A stretch of DNA of 64,000 bases from Bartonella tribocorum (lineage in GTDB: Bacteria > Pseudomonadota > Alphaproteobacteria > Rhizobiales > Rhizobiaceae). A program made the translations under genes and the position numbers. Each line of letters starts with the position of its first letter. The stretch's first letter is position 1. Positions 43,823 through 54,223 of the stretch are shown one piece after another. The stretch spans positions 1-64,000 of the forward strand of contig NZ_NJGE01000003.1 of assembly GCF_002777915.1 (NCBI RefSeq), read 5' to 3'. Below the pieces are notes generated by a model, which saw only the letters and a list, made by a program, of their open reading frames with translations, was not told where the DNA came from and ran no database searches.

Positions 43823-44854
43823 GATTTATCAAAATAAGATTCGCATAAAAAGAGCAAGCATTAAAAATATAATCAAAAAAACTGTCGTTAAGAATTTTTC
43901 ATACATAGGCTATTTAACAACTTTCGTAGCACAATTATCAATTATTTACCCATTGCTTTTTCAAGATATTGTAACAATCTAAATTTTATCTATACATCGA
44001 TCCCCTTGGTAACACCTTATACTTATCAAATAAAATACCATTTTTTACAACAGTACTACCAACAATGGAATATGTATATCTTAAATTAAAAAAACACCTA
44101 TATACGCTTTTTCTAACCCAAATTGAGAATGAGAAAAAGAGCATTGCAATTGCAAAACCATCGCTAGAAAAAATGTCCTTAACAGGATAAGAATAATGTA
44201 ACTTTATGGATAATATTTTACATAATCAATCAGCTTTCTTGCACATAAAAATAAAGTATATCCACTATGGCGAACTAATAATTAAATATATCAAAAATCT
44301 TTTGGCAGAAATAGAAATAGCTCTCAACAAAACGACTTAATCCTATGACGATACACCAATAAAGTTCCTCTCTTCCTCTTATCATGATTTTAATAAATTT
44401 ACTCTTCATTCTACAAATAAGTTATATCGCAATGAATAAAGAAAGACATCACGCTTCTATGAGACACGCTTTATCTCGTACAAATATATCGCTTTTTCTG
44501 TTCAACAATAAAATCTGGTTCGTAAATATAGCCTTTTTGATAGTCTATGATAAGAAAACCGGGACACGGTTTCAGACCAGCGCAACACTTCAGGTTCATC
44601 CTCTAGAATATGAGAAAAGCGCAATTCTCCATCGACTAAGTCAAACTTTTCTTTCTGTCTTAATGTGTTAAAGTTTATAAAAACGAACTAATTAATGCTA
44701 TTCTTATTGCTAGAAATAAACATGAAATTAAAGGGTATAATTTATTAAGAAACTTGGCGTTATGTCAAAATATCAGCAATGAGATTGCTTTTTTGTTATT
44801 TTAGCAATGAAATAATAAGCGCCAATATTTGATGAATGAAACGGAAGATTTAAA
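43823..44854. other. Decayed spacer with a minus-strand coding remnant
   Basis: About 1 kb without an intact gene. At 44502-44687 (minus) 61 open codons (FDLVDGELRFSHILEDEPEV, then LRWSETVSRFSYHRLSKR) look protein-like but lack a start and end in a stop; the family is not recognised. A short hairpin AGCAAT/ATTGCT with T-run at 44775-44794 could end transcription just before the dehydrogenase gene. Confidence 0.5.
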
Positions 44855-45805
44855 TTGAAAATATTAATTCCAGATGACTATCAAAAAGCCACCCTAACAT
44901 TACAGTCTATTACAAAATTGATGAAATCACATGAAGTGCTAGTTATAAATGATTTAGCTAAAGAATGTGATTTAGAAGATAAGCTCAAAGAGATCGATAT
45001 TCTTATCTTAATCAGAGAACGGACTAGTGTTGATAGAAATCTTCTCCTGAAACTGCCAAATTTAAAATTAATCTGCCAAACAGGCCCTATAGGTTCACAT
45101 ATTGATATAGAAGCGTGTAGAGACTTAGGCATTGAAATATTAGACGGTGGTGGAGATCCAACTTCTGCTGCTGAATTTGCGTGGCTCTTAATGATGTCTG
45201 CGCGTAGAAAACTCTATAAATCTGTGTCTGATATGCAAAAAGGACAATGGCAAACAACATTTGGCAACCAAATGAAAGGGGCTACTCTTGGAATATACGG
45301 GTTTGGTCGTATTGGTAAAATGGTTGCTCAATATGCTGAAGCTTTCGGCATGTCCATCTTGGTTTATGGAAGCGAGCGTGCAACGCAAGAAGCAAAAGAT
45401 TTAGGTTATCATTTTACGCATTCAAAAGATGAATTTTTTACACGTCCTGACATTATATCCGTCCATTTACGTTTAAGCGATAAAACCAGAGAAATCATTC
45501 AATTAGATGATCTATTGCGCATGAAACCTCATGCTATTTTTGTTAACACAGCGCGTTCAGCTTTGGTTGAAAAAGGAGCGATAGAAAAAATACTAAGTTT
45601 GGAAAATTCAATTTACTTTGCACTGGATGTTTATGACAGCGAGCCAGTATATGAGAGCAAATTATTGCAATCAGATAGAGTTCTTTGCACACCGCATCTT
45701 GGCTATGTGACTGAAGAAAGCTTTGAGAATTATATTGAAAAAGCTTGCCAAAATATAGCGTCTTTTATGAAGAGCGCTGAATGCCGGCTGAGCCAATATT
45801 TGTAA
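44855..45805 (+). CDS. D-isomer-specific 2-hydroxyacid dehydrogenase
   Basis: 316 residues, TTG start with GGAAG eight bases ahead. NAD-dependent reduction of a 2-oxo acid or the reverse. The Rossmann turn is GATLGIYGFGRIGKMVAQYAEAFG (from about 140). Catalytic residues are visible: Arg in HLRLSDKT-type ISVHLRLS and NTARSALV (about 230), Glu in DVYDSEP (about 260), His in CTPHLGYVT (about 280). The family does not tell the substrate. It leads a cluster with a broken MFS transporter and a broken oxygenase. Confidence 0.87.
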   Translation: MKILIPDDYQKATLTLQSITKLMKSHEVLVINDLAKECDLEDKLKEIDILILIRERTSVDRNLLLKLPNLKLICQTGPIGSHIDIEACRDLGIEILDGGGDPTSAAEFAWLLMMSARRKLYKSVSDMQKGQWQTTFGNQMKGATLGIYGFGRIGKMVAQYAEAFGMSILVYGSERATQEAKDLGYHFTHSKDEFFTRPDIISVHLRLSDKTREIIQLDDLLRMKPHAIFVNTARSALVEKGAIEKILSLENSIYFALDVYDSEPVYESKLLQSDRVLCTPHLGYVTEESFENYIEKACQNIASFMKSAECRLSQYL

Positions 45806-46008
45806 AATTCATCTTATAATGCTAGCGTATCAAATTTGCACGACACATAACAGCTTATTTCCTTCAATTAAGCATATTCCTTAGTTTTTTAATACCAATC
45901 GTATTGACAGATTTTTATATCATCAGCGTAAAATCCCTAATTTATTGTTGCAGTCATTATTTAAAAAGGCCTCTTTATTGGAATACACTTTAATTGGAGG
46001 GGAGCGTC

Positions 46009-47204
46009 GTGCGCAATAATAAATTTATAGAAAAAAGTTATTATAGATGGATTGTATTGCTTGTTGCCACGATCTCTCAAACATCAGCCTGCTTCTTTGT
46101 TCAAGGGATTGGTTCTTTAGCTGAATTTTTTTAAGAAGGATTTCTCGTTTAGGGACTCTCAGATAGGTTTGCTGTCTTCAGCAGCGCAGTTCCTACCTAT
46201 TATTGGGTTACTTGTAGCGGGTGAATTATTGGACAAGTTAACGAGCGTTATATTGTTGGCGTTGGCGCGGTCGGCGTTTCTCTCGCTCTTTTGTTTGGAG
46301 CAATCGCAAATAACTATATTTCCCTTTTGGTTTGTTTGCTCATTGTAGGGGGATTTTACAGTTCTGCTCAACCTGGTGCTGCTCAATCTGTTGCTTCATG
46401 GTTTCCACAATCACAGCATGGACTAGCAACGGAAATAAGGCAGGCAGGACTCCATTAGGTGGGGCCATTAGCTGGGATAGTTCTTCCTGCTAGTGCACTT
46501 GTCTATGGCGTACAAGGTGCGTTTTTGGTCGGTTCCATAGTTTCTTTTTTAGGTGGCTGTCTATTTATTATTTTTTATCACTCACCAGCAAAAGTTGTCG
46601 CTATCATTCCAGAAAGCAAGGCAAGAGTTTCGTTCTATGCAAATGTAAGATCTCGTCTTGCAATGTTGGCTGCGCCGCATATGAAGAATATTATTTTTTC
46701 AGGCGTTTCACTTGTGATCGTTCAATATGTTTTAACCATCTTTATAACGATTTATTTTTATAGAATCTATCACCTGTCTTTAGACAAAAGTATTTATTTT
46801 TTTGTTTCACAGGCTTCTGGTGCCTTAGGAAGAATTATTTTAGCAGCGTGGAGTGATCATTATAGAAAAGAACGATTTTTTCCTGTCTTGTTTTACATGA
46901 TTGCAGTCGTTTTTGGGTTTTTAAACTTAATTTTGGGCATGAGTGGATCCATAATTTATTTAACTATTTTATCTGCTTGGTTCGTTTTTTTGGAATGGGA
47001 TGGTATGGCCCTTGGGTTGCTTATATTGTAAACTCTTCGCCAAAAGAAAGCGTTGGCTTTTCTCTGGGTTTAGCCATGTCTGTCAATCAAATCGCAATGA
47101 TTACTGCCCACCATTCTTTGGTAATCCAAGATTTTACCGATAGTTATTTACGAACATGGCTGATTTTAATTATTGTTTTTTCACTTTTCTTAATAAAAAA
47201 GTAG
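46009..47204 (+). pseudogene. MFS transporter, inactivated by frameshifts and a stop
   Basis: A GTG start with GGAGGGGAG opens MRNNKFIEKSYYRWIVLL, meets TAA after about 40 codons at GSLAEFF, and continues in other frames: GVGAVGVSLALLFGAIANNY, SSAQPGAAQSVASWFPQ, then a TAG at 46457 before GGAIAGIVLPASALV-like sequence. A further slip near a T-run at about 46985 precedes GWYGPWVAYIVNSSPKESVGFS. Together they form a twelve-span transporter of about 395 residues. At least three lesions make it non-functional. The spacing suggests an operon with the upstream dehydrogenase. Confidence 0.85.
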
Positions 47205-47231
47205 GGAAATATAATAGGGGAGGAAACTATA

Positions 47232-48100
47232 ATGATCAATGAAAATACTTTTGAATTGAGCAATGTCGAAAGAGACAAACTTTAGGAGGCTTTAGACCAT
47301 GTTATTTATGATCCATACGGTGGTATTGAATATTCGCTTGAGCTAAAAAAAATAGCATTTTCGCTGCTAGCCCATAAAGTATTGACAATTCTTATGAATC
47401 AAAAGGTGTCTATGATCCCTAGACCATATTTAATCTTTGAAAACCTTCCAATTGACAGACAAATTAAGACGTCACCTAATCCTTATAATTTAGATACGTC
47501 TTGTAAAAGTGGCTATATTAGCAAAAATTTAATGATGATGTTTTCTTTATTAATCGGAGAGCCTTATTCAATGAAGTTTGAAGGCGAACATATAGTCACT
47601 AACTAAGTATCCTTTAGAGGATAATAAAAAAGATTATACAGATTTAGAATCTGAAGTTGAGTTAGATTTTCATATAGAAAATGCTGCACTAAAATTTATA
47701 AGTGAGGAGGATTTGAAGAGCTTAAGGGATAATTATATATAATCAATGTTCCCTATAGATGGAAAAAATGAGATAACCTCTACAAGTAAAGTGCCCCTCG
47801 TTCAAGGAGATAATGAATTCCCAGATATCAGCGCTATTTTTTATCTCGGCATGTTAGAGCCCCAGTCAAAAAAAGCTAAGGAAGCTGTTATCTTTTAGAA
47901 TTGATCTACAACCAAGAAGACTATTATACATTGATAACAGAATGGCTCTACACTCTAGAGATAAATTTTTTGGATCATTTGATCGTTATGAAAATCCAAT
48001 GCGGTGGATTCAAAGAGTGTTTGATTTTCAATATTAATGTCCTGATAATGATATGACATTGAGTATTATTCTGGTTTAGACATATCGACGATACATCTCA
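47232..48100 (+). pseudogene. Clavaminate-synthase/AsnO-like Fe(II)/2-oxoglutarate oxygenase, dead
   Basis: Joined frames give MINENTFELSNVERDKL, a stop, then DHVIYDPYGGIEYSLELK and a 74-codon stretch (RPYLIFENLPIDRQ; LIGEPYSMKFEGEHIV). The next frame has SEVELDFHIENAALKF, which matches the SEVELEFHTE iron-ligand motif of AsnO/VioC-like hydroxylases. A last piece IDNRMALHSRDKFFGSFDRY, then WIQRVF, matches the C-terminal His-Arg motif (VDNRRAVHGR...RWLQRVF). Stops and frameshifts are frequent. Such enzymes hydroxylate free Asn or Arg in peptide natural-product pathways. Confidence 0.8.
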
Positions 48101-48653
48101 TCTGTACAGATTTCCCCCGCATAATCAGGTAAGGTTACGACCTGATTATAAACTATGGTGGCCTATTGAGTTTCTATGGCTGCATTTAATCTTTGTTATT
48201 TTTGCCCTTCCTTTCAAGCCGCTAGGGGAATTCGATCAAAACTTTGAAAGAAAGATTTGGGGTAATTTCATAATGCAAAACCAAAACATAGTGATAAACT
48301 TTTCTATTTTTTTCATAGGCATAACGGTTTGCATGGTTGCACCCTTCAAGCACGGTAGCTTTTTTCTTGCAAAAATGTATTATCTAAAAAATGCAACGAA
48401 ATCGCTATTAATGTGAACAGATGAATTTTAAAAAAAACATCGCGTACAAACAAATTCAAACATAATTGGACACACAACTTATAACATTTTTTAGATGAAC
48501 AAATAATAAGATACCCCATGTCTTTAAACAAAGAATGAAAATCATAAAATGAGCTCTCAGGATAATAGGAGCTCTCTACAAAGAAGAGACAGAGATGAAG
48601 ACTCTAAAGACTTCATCATCACCATCCTTCACCGTTTTTCTAACATATTCATT
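48101..48653. other. Spacer downstream of ilvI; no ilvH found
   Basis: About 550 bases. An eight-base inverted repeat AATCAGGT/ACCTGATT lies at 48123-48147. No frame encodes an ACT-domain small subunit, although ilvH normally follows ilvI. A 61-codon minus frame at 48346-48531 has no support. Confidence 0.6.
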
Positions 48654-50465
48654 TTATACAAGAATTTTTCCCTCAGAAGAAACAGCATTTGCAACAGCTT
48701 CCTCACTTGCCTCATCGGGTAATAACATCTCATTATGGGCACATCCCGATGGGATCATAGGAAAACAATTTTCTAAATGATAAACACGACAATCGAAAAG
48801 AACAGGCTTATCACAGTCAATCATATGCTGAATTTTATCATCAAGTTCATCGGGTTTTGAACAATAAATTCCCACCGCTCCATAAGCTTGTGCCAATTTC
48901 ACAAAGTCAGGCATCGATTCCGTATAAGAATGAGAAAGACGATTACCATGCAGTAATTGCTGCCACTGACGAACCATTCCCATATACTGATTATTTAAAA
49001 TAAAAATTTTCACAGGTGTGTCATGCTGAATAGCTGTTGCAAGTTCTTGAATGTTCATCTGAATAGAAGCATCACCAGAAATACATACAACAAGTGCATC
49101 AGGATGCGCTATTTGAACACCAATCGCGGCAGGCAGACCATACCCCATCGTTCCAAGACCACCAGAAGTCATCCAATGTTTTGGTTCATCAAAGTGATAA
49201 TACTGCGCGGCCCACATCTGATGCTGTCCGACGTCCGTTGTAATATAAGCACGAGCATCTTTGGTCAAAGTATAAAGCCGTTCAAGAGCATATTGTGGCA
49301 TGATAACATCTTTTTTTTCCATATATGCCAATGACTTGCGTGATCTCCAGCGATTAATTTGCAGCCACCATGTTTTACGACTTTCTTGATCAAACTTTAA
49401 TTGATGCTCATGCAAATATTGCATTATATCTGCCAAAACATGTGCCACATCGCCAATAAGTGGCACTTCTGCTTTGACAATTTTATTGATTGAAGAAGGA
49501 TCAATATCAATATGAATAATACGCGCATGAGGTGCAAATGCATCAAGGCGCCCCGTGATACGATCATCAAATCGTGCTCCAACAGCCAACATGACATCAC
49601 AATCATGCATAGCCATATTCGCCTCATAGGTTCCATGCATTCCCAGCATTCCGAGCCAATTTTTTCCAGAAGCAGGATAAGCACCAAGTCCCATTAAGGT
49701 TGAAGTAATCGGAAAATCCCCCAATTGAACCAAATTACGCAAGAACTGTACAGCTTCCCCTCCCGATGAAATCACACCACCACCAGAATAAATAACAGGG
49801 CGTTTTGCCTCCATTAAAAGAGAAACAGCCGATTTGATAGCTTCACAATTATTCCCTTTATTCCCTTTCAGCGATGGAAAAGAATGTAATGTTTTCTGAA
49901 CTTGAGGCGCTCTATAAAATCCTGAAGCAAATTGAACATCCTTAGGAATATCAATCAAAACCGGTCCTGGACGCCCAGATTGAGCAAGAGAGAAAGCTTC
50001 ATGAATAATATCCGCAAGATCATTGACATTTTTAACCAGCCAATTGCCCTTCGTACAAGGTTTTGTAATTCCCACTGTATCTGCCTCTTGAAAAGCATTG
50101 GTTCCAATCAGCGTTGTCGCTACCTGACCAGAAAAACAAACAAGAGGGATCGAATCCATGAGTGCATCTTGCAAAGGTGTCACAGCATTCGTTGCTCCTG
50201 GACCAGAAGTCACAAGCATAACACCAACCTTTCCAGTACTGCGTGCATAGCCTTCCGCCGCATGCCCTGCAGCTTGTTCATGGCGTACCAAAATATGCTG
50301 GAGTGTATCTTGGTGATAAAGAACATCAAAAATAGGCAAAACAGCCCCACCAGGATAACCAAAAATATGTTTAACGCCTTGATCTATAAGAGCCTGAACG
50401 ACTATTTCAGCTCCCGACATCATTTTTTCATCTGCACTCTCTTGCTGTCTTGGATCATTTCTCAT
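48654..50465 (-). CDS. ilvI: Acetolactate synthase large (catalytic) subunit
   Basis: 603 residues. A TPP enzyme joining pyruvate units, the first common step of valine, leucine and isoleucine synthesis. [15 protein letters not shown] near 37-51, the catalytic Glu in [15 protein letters not shown] near 61-75, FAD-binding region [12 protein letters not shown] near 280, and the TPP-Mg motif [15 protein letters not shown] with [11 protein letters not shown] near 470-510. The ATG at 50465 is chosen over GTG at 50474 by ribosome-site spacing (AGGTGAG). Tandem terminators stand just upstream. The regulatory subunit gene is not next to it. Confidence 0.95.
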   Translation of the reverse strand: MRNDPRQQESADEKMMSGAEIVVQALIDQGVKHIFGYPGGAVLPIFDVLYHQDTLQHILVRHEQAAGHAAEGYARSTGKVGVMLVTSGPGATNAVTPLQDALMDSIPLVCFSGQVATTLIGTNAFQEADTVGITKPCTKGNWLVKNVNDLADIIHEAFSLAQSGRPGPVLIDIPKDVQFASGFYRAPQVQKTLHSFPSLKGNKGNNCEAIKSAVSLLMEAKRPVIYSGGGVISSGGEAVQFLRNLVQLGDFPITSTLMGLGAYPASGKNWLGMLGMHGTYEANMAMHDCDVMLAVGARFDDRITGRLDAFAPHARIIHIDIDPSSINKIVKAEVPLIGDVAHVLADIMQYLHEHQLKFDQESRKTWWLQINRWRSRKSLAYMEKKDVIMPQYALERLYTLTKDARAYITTDVGQHQMWAAQYYHFDEPKHWMTSGGLGTMGYGLPAAIGVQIAHPDALVVCISGDASIQMNIQELATAIQHDTPVKIFILNNQYMGMVRQWQQLLHGNRLSHSYTESMPDFVKLAQAYGAVGIYCSKPDELDDKIQHMIDCDKPVLFDCRVYHLENCFPMIPSGCAHNEMLLPDEASEEAVANAVSSEGKILV

Positions 50466-50495
50466 TTTTCCCACTCACCTATTTGATAGGACAAT

Positions 50496-50556
50496 AAAAA
50501 AGCCCCTAAAGGAGCCCATAAAAAAAGACCCCGAAGGAGCCTATTACACAACACAT
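50496..50556 (-). promoter_or_regulatory. Candidate attenuator: 16-codon leader ORF with two tandem terminators before ilvI
   Basis: On the minus strand GGGGGTG precedes an ATG at 50556 that encodes MCCVIGSFGVFFYGLL and stops at 50506. Its codons run through hairpin 1 (GGCTCC/GGGGTC, six T, 50521-50541) and into hairpin 2 (GCTCC/GGGGC, six T, 50496-50515). Only about 30 bases separate hairpin 2 from the ilvI start, too few for a promoter after it, so transcripts must read through both. Control by leader translation is inferred. Confidence 0.55.
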
Positions 50557-50699
50557 ATTGTATGATCACCCCCACTATTCTAATGCATAAAATATATAAA
50601 AAAATTCCTTATAGAAGAATTTCTAATTCCATTGACACCATTCGTCAATAAAAAATTAATATTTTTTAAAAATTTCTTCTTAAAGCTCCAGATCTTTCA

Positions 50700-51572
50700 T
50701 CAAGAAGTCAGTACCCATTCTTCATCAAATTGATGACGAAACCATGTCATTTGTCTTTTTGCATATCTCCTCGTTTGTGTTTTCACTGCTTCCAGAGCAT
50801 TTTCAAAGCTTCTATGTCCATCCAAATAAGCCATGAATTCAGATACACCTATCGCTTTCATCGCAGGTAACGAAGGGGAAAGCATGAGTTTCTTCATGGC
50901 CACCACCTCTTCTAAAGCACCTCTTTCAACCATAGAGTCCAAGCGTTTATGAATGCGTTCATAAAGCAGAGAACGTGGAAGCATGAAAAGAATTTTTTCA
51001 GCACAATGAGGAGCAATGAGAGGTGTTGTTTTTTGCTTCTGCCACCAACTAAGCTTCTCACCGGTTGCATCGTAAACTTCCAAAGCACGAACAATACGCT
51101 GTCCATCTTGCGAAGAAATCTTTTCAGCAACAACAGCATCAATCTGTAACAACTGGCGATAAAGATTTTCAGCTCCCTCTTTATCAAGCAGCAAACGCCA
51201 TTTCTGCCGCACAACATCTGGAACATGAGGAATTTGCGAAATCCCCTCCAAAAGAGCACGAAAATAAAGTCCTGTTCCACCAACAAAAATAACGGATCTC
51301 GACGTAAAAGTAACCAACAGCTTCTCAACATCACACAACCATTGTCCTACTGAATAATTCAAAGTAGGACTCACATGACCATAAAGATAATGGGGAACAA
51401 TTGCGGTATCAGCCTCGGGAGGCCGTGCCGTTAAAATATTTAAAACGTTATAAACCTGCATTGAATCAGTATTAATAATGAGAGCATTTTTTTCTTGAGC
51501 CATTTGCAAAGCAAATTCTGATTTCCCACTTGCCGTGGGCCCTGCTATCAATGTAATCGTTCTCTGTGTCAT
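50700..51572 (-). CDS. miaA: tRNA dimethylallyltransferase
   Basis: 290 residues. It adds an isopentenyl group to A37 of tRNAs reading U-starting codons. The P-loop AGPTASGKSEFAL lies at about 9-21, NTDSMQVYNVLNILTARP near 33-50, FVGGTGLYFRALLEGI near 95-110, and QDGQRIVRALEVYDATGEKL near 150-170. The start at 51572 has AGGAAG nine bases ahead. It precedes ilvI on the same strand; a candidate promoter and terminators lie between them. Confidence 0.95.
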   Translation of the reverse strand: MTQRTITLIAGPTASGKSEFALQMAQEKNALIINTDSMQVYNVLNILTARPPEADTAIVPHYLYGHVSPTLNYSVGQWLCDVEKLLVTFTSRSVIFVGGTGLYFRALLEGISQIPHVPDVVRQKWRLLLDKEGAENLYRQLLQIDAVVAEKISSQDGQRIVRALEVYDATGEKLSWWQKQKTTPLIAPHCAEKILFMLPRSLLYERIHKRLDSMVERGALEEVVAMKKLMLSPSLPAMKAIGVSEFMAYLDGHRSFENALEAVKTQTRRYAKRQMTWFRHQFDEEWVLTS

Positions 51573-52537
51573 AAATAGCACTTCCTACCAAGCAGCAGCT
51601 TATTGCAATATACATGACTGCCCGCAAAGCCCCTATATTTTCTCTCCATTATCATAAAGTAAAAACTTTGAACAAAAACACGAACAAGACTTCTCCTTCA
51701 AGATAAAGAAAACCCTTATGAAAATTATAAAAAAGAGAAAATGGGCTTAATAACAACATCAAAGGAATTTTCCAAGCATCTTTTGTTATCATACTTCAAT
51801 AACAAACCATAGCCATAATCATTATTGTCTATTAGACCATTAAAACAGCCCTTTATCTTCGTGTACGAAAATAATACTAAGCTAAACCTACACAATCAAA
51901 CAGATTTATTTTTTTCCTATAAATACAACATACTGCTCTGGCTTATAATAAAATAACTTTCTTCTTCACACTTTCTTTTTTATCACTATTTTTTTCATTC
52001 ATTATAAAGAAAGATGTCAATATATCGATAAGCGATTGTTTCTCATACGATTTTTATATGGAATGACTTTTTTCAAACTGAAGAGAAAAACTCCTCTACA
52101 GTACAAAAAGTACAATCACACAGCACTGAAAATCTCTTTCACATAAAACATTATTTATAACCGTTGAACATTTTGCATTCTGCATGCAAGCCCCCAATAT
52201 CATAAGACTTACGCATTTTTCTCCCTCTCTCATAAGGCGTTATATCAACACCATTCACCTGCACAACTCCAAAGATATAAAAACCACCTTAAGAAACGGC
52301 AAATATCCCCCCTATAACATTTTAAAGAAAAGGCTTTTCCAATATTGAAAATCGGCACATACTACTGTCCAACCTGCACTTTTATTCAGCTGCAAAAATA
52401 AAGCCGTCCAATGGATTTTATGTTATACAATCCATACTCTTCATCATGAAATGGGCTTTTAAAAATAGTAGATACTCCATGAGTAAGTAACCTAAATACC
52501 CATATATTAAGGCTAATAAAAAACTCATTTTTAAACA
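51573..52537. other. Long spacer between miaA and degP
   Basis: About 965 bases, AT-rich, no gene seen. In related genera a serB-type gene lies in this neighbourhood, but I cannot find a remnant. A piece near 52230-52265 (CACCATTCACCTGCACAAC) weakly recalls the core of the dispersed repeat at 30960. Confidence 0.55.
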
Positions 52538-54064
52538 TCAATCCATTGGGATCGTTACAAACCGTAGCTCTCCATCTGGACGCGCCACGATGAATAGAGC
52601 ATTTTTGCGCCCAGCTTCACGTAATTTATGAAGACGTTTTTTAGCTTCATCAATTGTTGTGACAGCACTCTGATTGATATCAACAATCACTTCACCCACG
52701 CGAATACGCTTTTTATCCGCGGCACTATTTTGTGCAACAGATGTCACCACGAGTCCTCGAAGTTTATCTGAAATTGAATAACGATGACGCAAATCCTCTG
52801 TCAATTCAGATAACGTCATTCCCATCAATTGCATTGTCACGCCTTTCGGCAAATCATTATTCGTTTTATCATCAACTTCTTCTTCTGCATCTTCATTGGC
52901 ATCGGTCTCAATCAAACGTCCAAGCTTAACTTTTACTGTTTTCTCTTGCCCATTCCGTAAAATAGTAACATCCACAACTCTTCCTTCTGAACTCTCCGCG
53001 ACTAAACGCGGCAAATCACGTGCATGCTTAATTTTGGAATTCCCAAAAGAAAGAATAACATCTCCAGTTTGCAATTGGCTATTATCGACATTATTTTCTT
53101 CTGTTTGTTCTATTTTACCAGCCACCAACGCTCCTACAGCATTGTCTAGTTTTAAACTTTTTGCAATATCCTCTGTTACCGGCTGAATACGAATAGCCAA
53201 CCAACCACGTCTTATTTCTCCAAAATCACGCAATTGATTAATAACAGAAAGTGCCATATCCGACGGAATAGCAAACCCAATACCAATAGACCCTCCAGAA
53301 GGGGAAACAATTGCTGTATTAATGCCAATGACTTCACCATTTCTATCAAATAACGGACCTCCAGAATTGCCTCGATTAATCGCTGCATCCGTTTGAATAA
53401 AATTATCATAGGGACCAGCATTAAGATCACGGTTACGTGCAGAAATAATCCCAACCGTCACACTCCCACCAAAACCATAAGGATTACCAATAGCCATAAC
53501 CCAGTCACCAATACGTGCTTTTTCTGAGTCACCAAAACGCACAGCTTTTAATTTTTTACTTCCCGCATCCACTTGAAGCAACGCCAAGTCCGTTTTGCTA
53601 TCCTTTCCAAGGAGCTTTGCCTTTAGTTTTGTCCCATCGGTAAAATTAACTTCAATATCATCAGCATCAACGATAACATGATAATTTGTAACAATAATCC
53701 CTTTTTGCGCATCAATTACAAAACCAGACCCCAAAGAACGAACCTTTTGAAATTGACTATTTTTTTCCCCCTCTTTAGGGGTAAAAAAATCATTAAAATA
53801 TTCCTCCAGCAATGAATCTTTGGGAATAACGGGTATCGAAGTATTTTCATCCTGTTCTGTTCCTTCAACGGTCTGTGCCGTAGAAATATTCACAACTGTC
53901 TCCAAAAGCTCAGAAGCTAAATCTGGAACAGAAAGCAATGTCTTATTTGTCTCTGCCCCCCAAGACAAACTTGCTGATCCTGATAAAAACAAAATCACAC
54001 AAACAACAAACCTTGTGATAAAAGACTTTAAAAACTCACTTTTACTCACGACACTTCTACCCAT
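52538..54064 (-). CDS. degP: Periplasmic serine protease, DegP/HtrA (Do) family
   Basis: 508 residues. Signal sequence at about 12-37 (cut near SWG-AET). The trypsin-like domain has the triad His in VTNYHVIV (about 129), Asp in SKTDLALL (about 159) and Ser in GNSGGPLF (about 233). Two PDZ domains follow (about 290-380 and 410-500). It degrades misfolded envelope proteins. It lies downstream of hflC with a 160-base gap, in the usual alphaproteobacterial order hflK-hflC-degP, and known Bartonella HtrA proteins are immunogenic. Confidence 0.95.
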   Translation of the reverse strand: MGRSVVSKSEFLKSFITRFVVCVILFLSGSASLSWGAETNKTLLSVPDLASELLETVVNISTAQTVEGTEQDENTSIPVIPKDSLLEEYFNDFFTPKEGEKNSQFQKVRSLGSGFVIDAQKGIIVTNYHVIVDADDIEVNFTDGTKLKAKLLGKDSKTDLALLQVDAGSKKLKAVRFGDSEKARIGDWVMAIGNPYGFGGSVTVGIISARNRDLNAGPYDNFIQTDAAINRGNSGGPLFDRNGEVIGINTAIVSPSGGSIGIGFAIPSDMALSVINQLRDFGEIRRGWLAIRIQPVTEDIAKSLKLDNAVGALVAGKIEQTEENNVDNSQLQTGDVILSFGNSKIKHARDLPRLVAESSEGRVVDVTILRNGQEKTVKVKLGRLIETDANEDAEEEVDDKTNNDLPKGVTMQLMGMTLSELTEDLRHRYSISDKLRGLVVTSVAQNSAADKKRIRVGEVIVDINQSAVTTIDEAKKRLHKLREAGRKNALFIVARPDGELRFVTIPMD

Positions 54065-54223
54065 GACATGCCTTTAAACCAAAGCCGCAAAGAGCCTTAT
54101 TCAATATTTATTACGCAAAATATGCAAAATCAGTATGGCTTAACATTCTCTTACATCCATCATAAAAACAAGCAACGATAGAGCATACTTTTCATACGCG
54201 TATCCTCCACACATTGTTTCATC

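Noticed and set aside
44384-44671. 95-codon plus-strand ORF
   Set aside because: It runs opposite a more protein-like minus-strand remnant and has no ribosome site or recognisable motif.
48123-48147. Inverted repeat AATCAGGT/ACCTGATT as a terminator or operator
   Set aside because: No T-run follows, and no intact gene lies next to it on either side.
48346-48531. 61-codon minus-strand ORF after ilvI, considered as an ilvH remnant
   Set aside because: No ACT-domain motif is present, and the composition is Phe/Leu/Cys-rich as in random AT-rich DNA.
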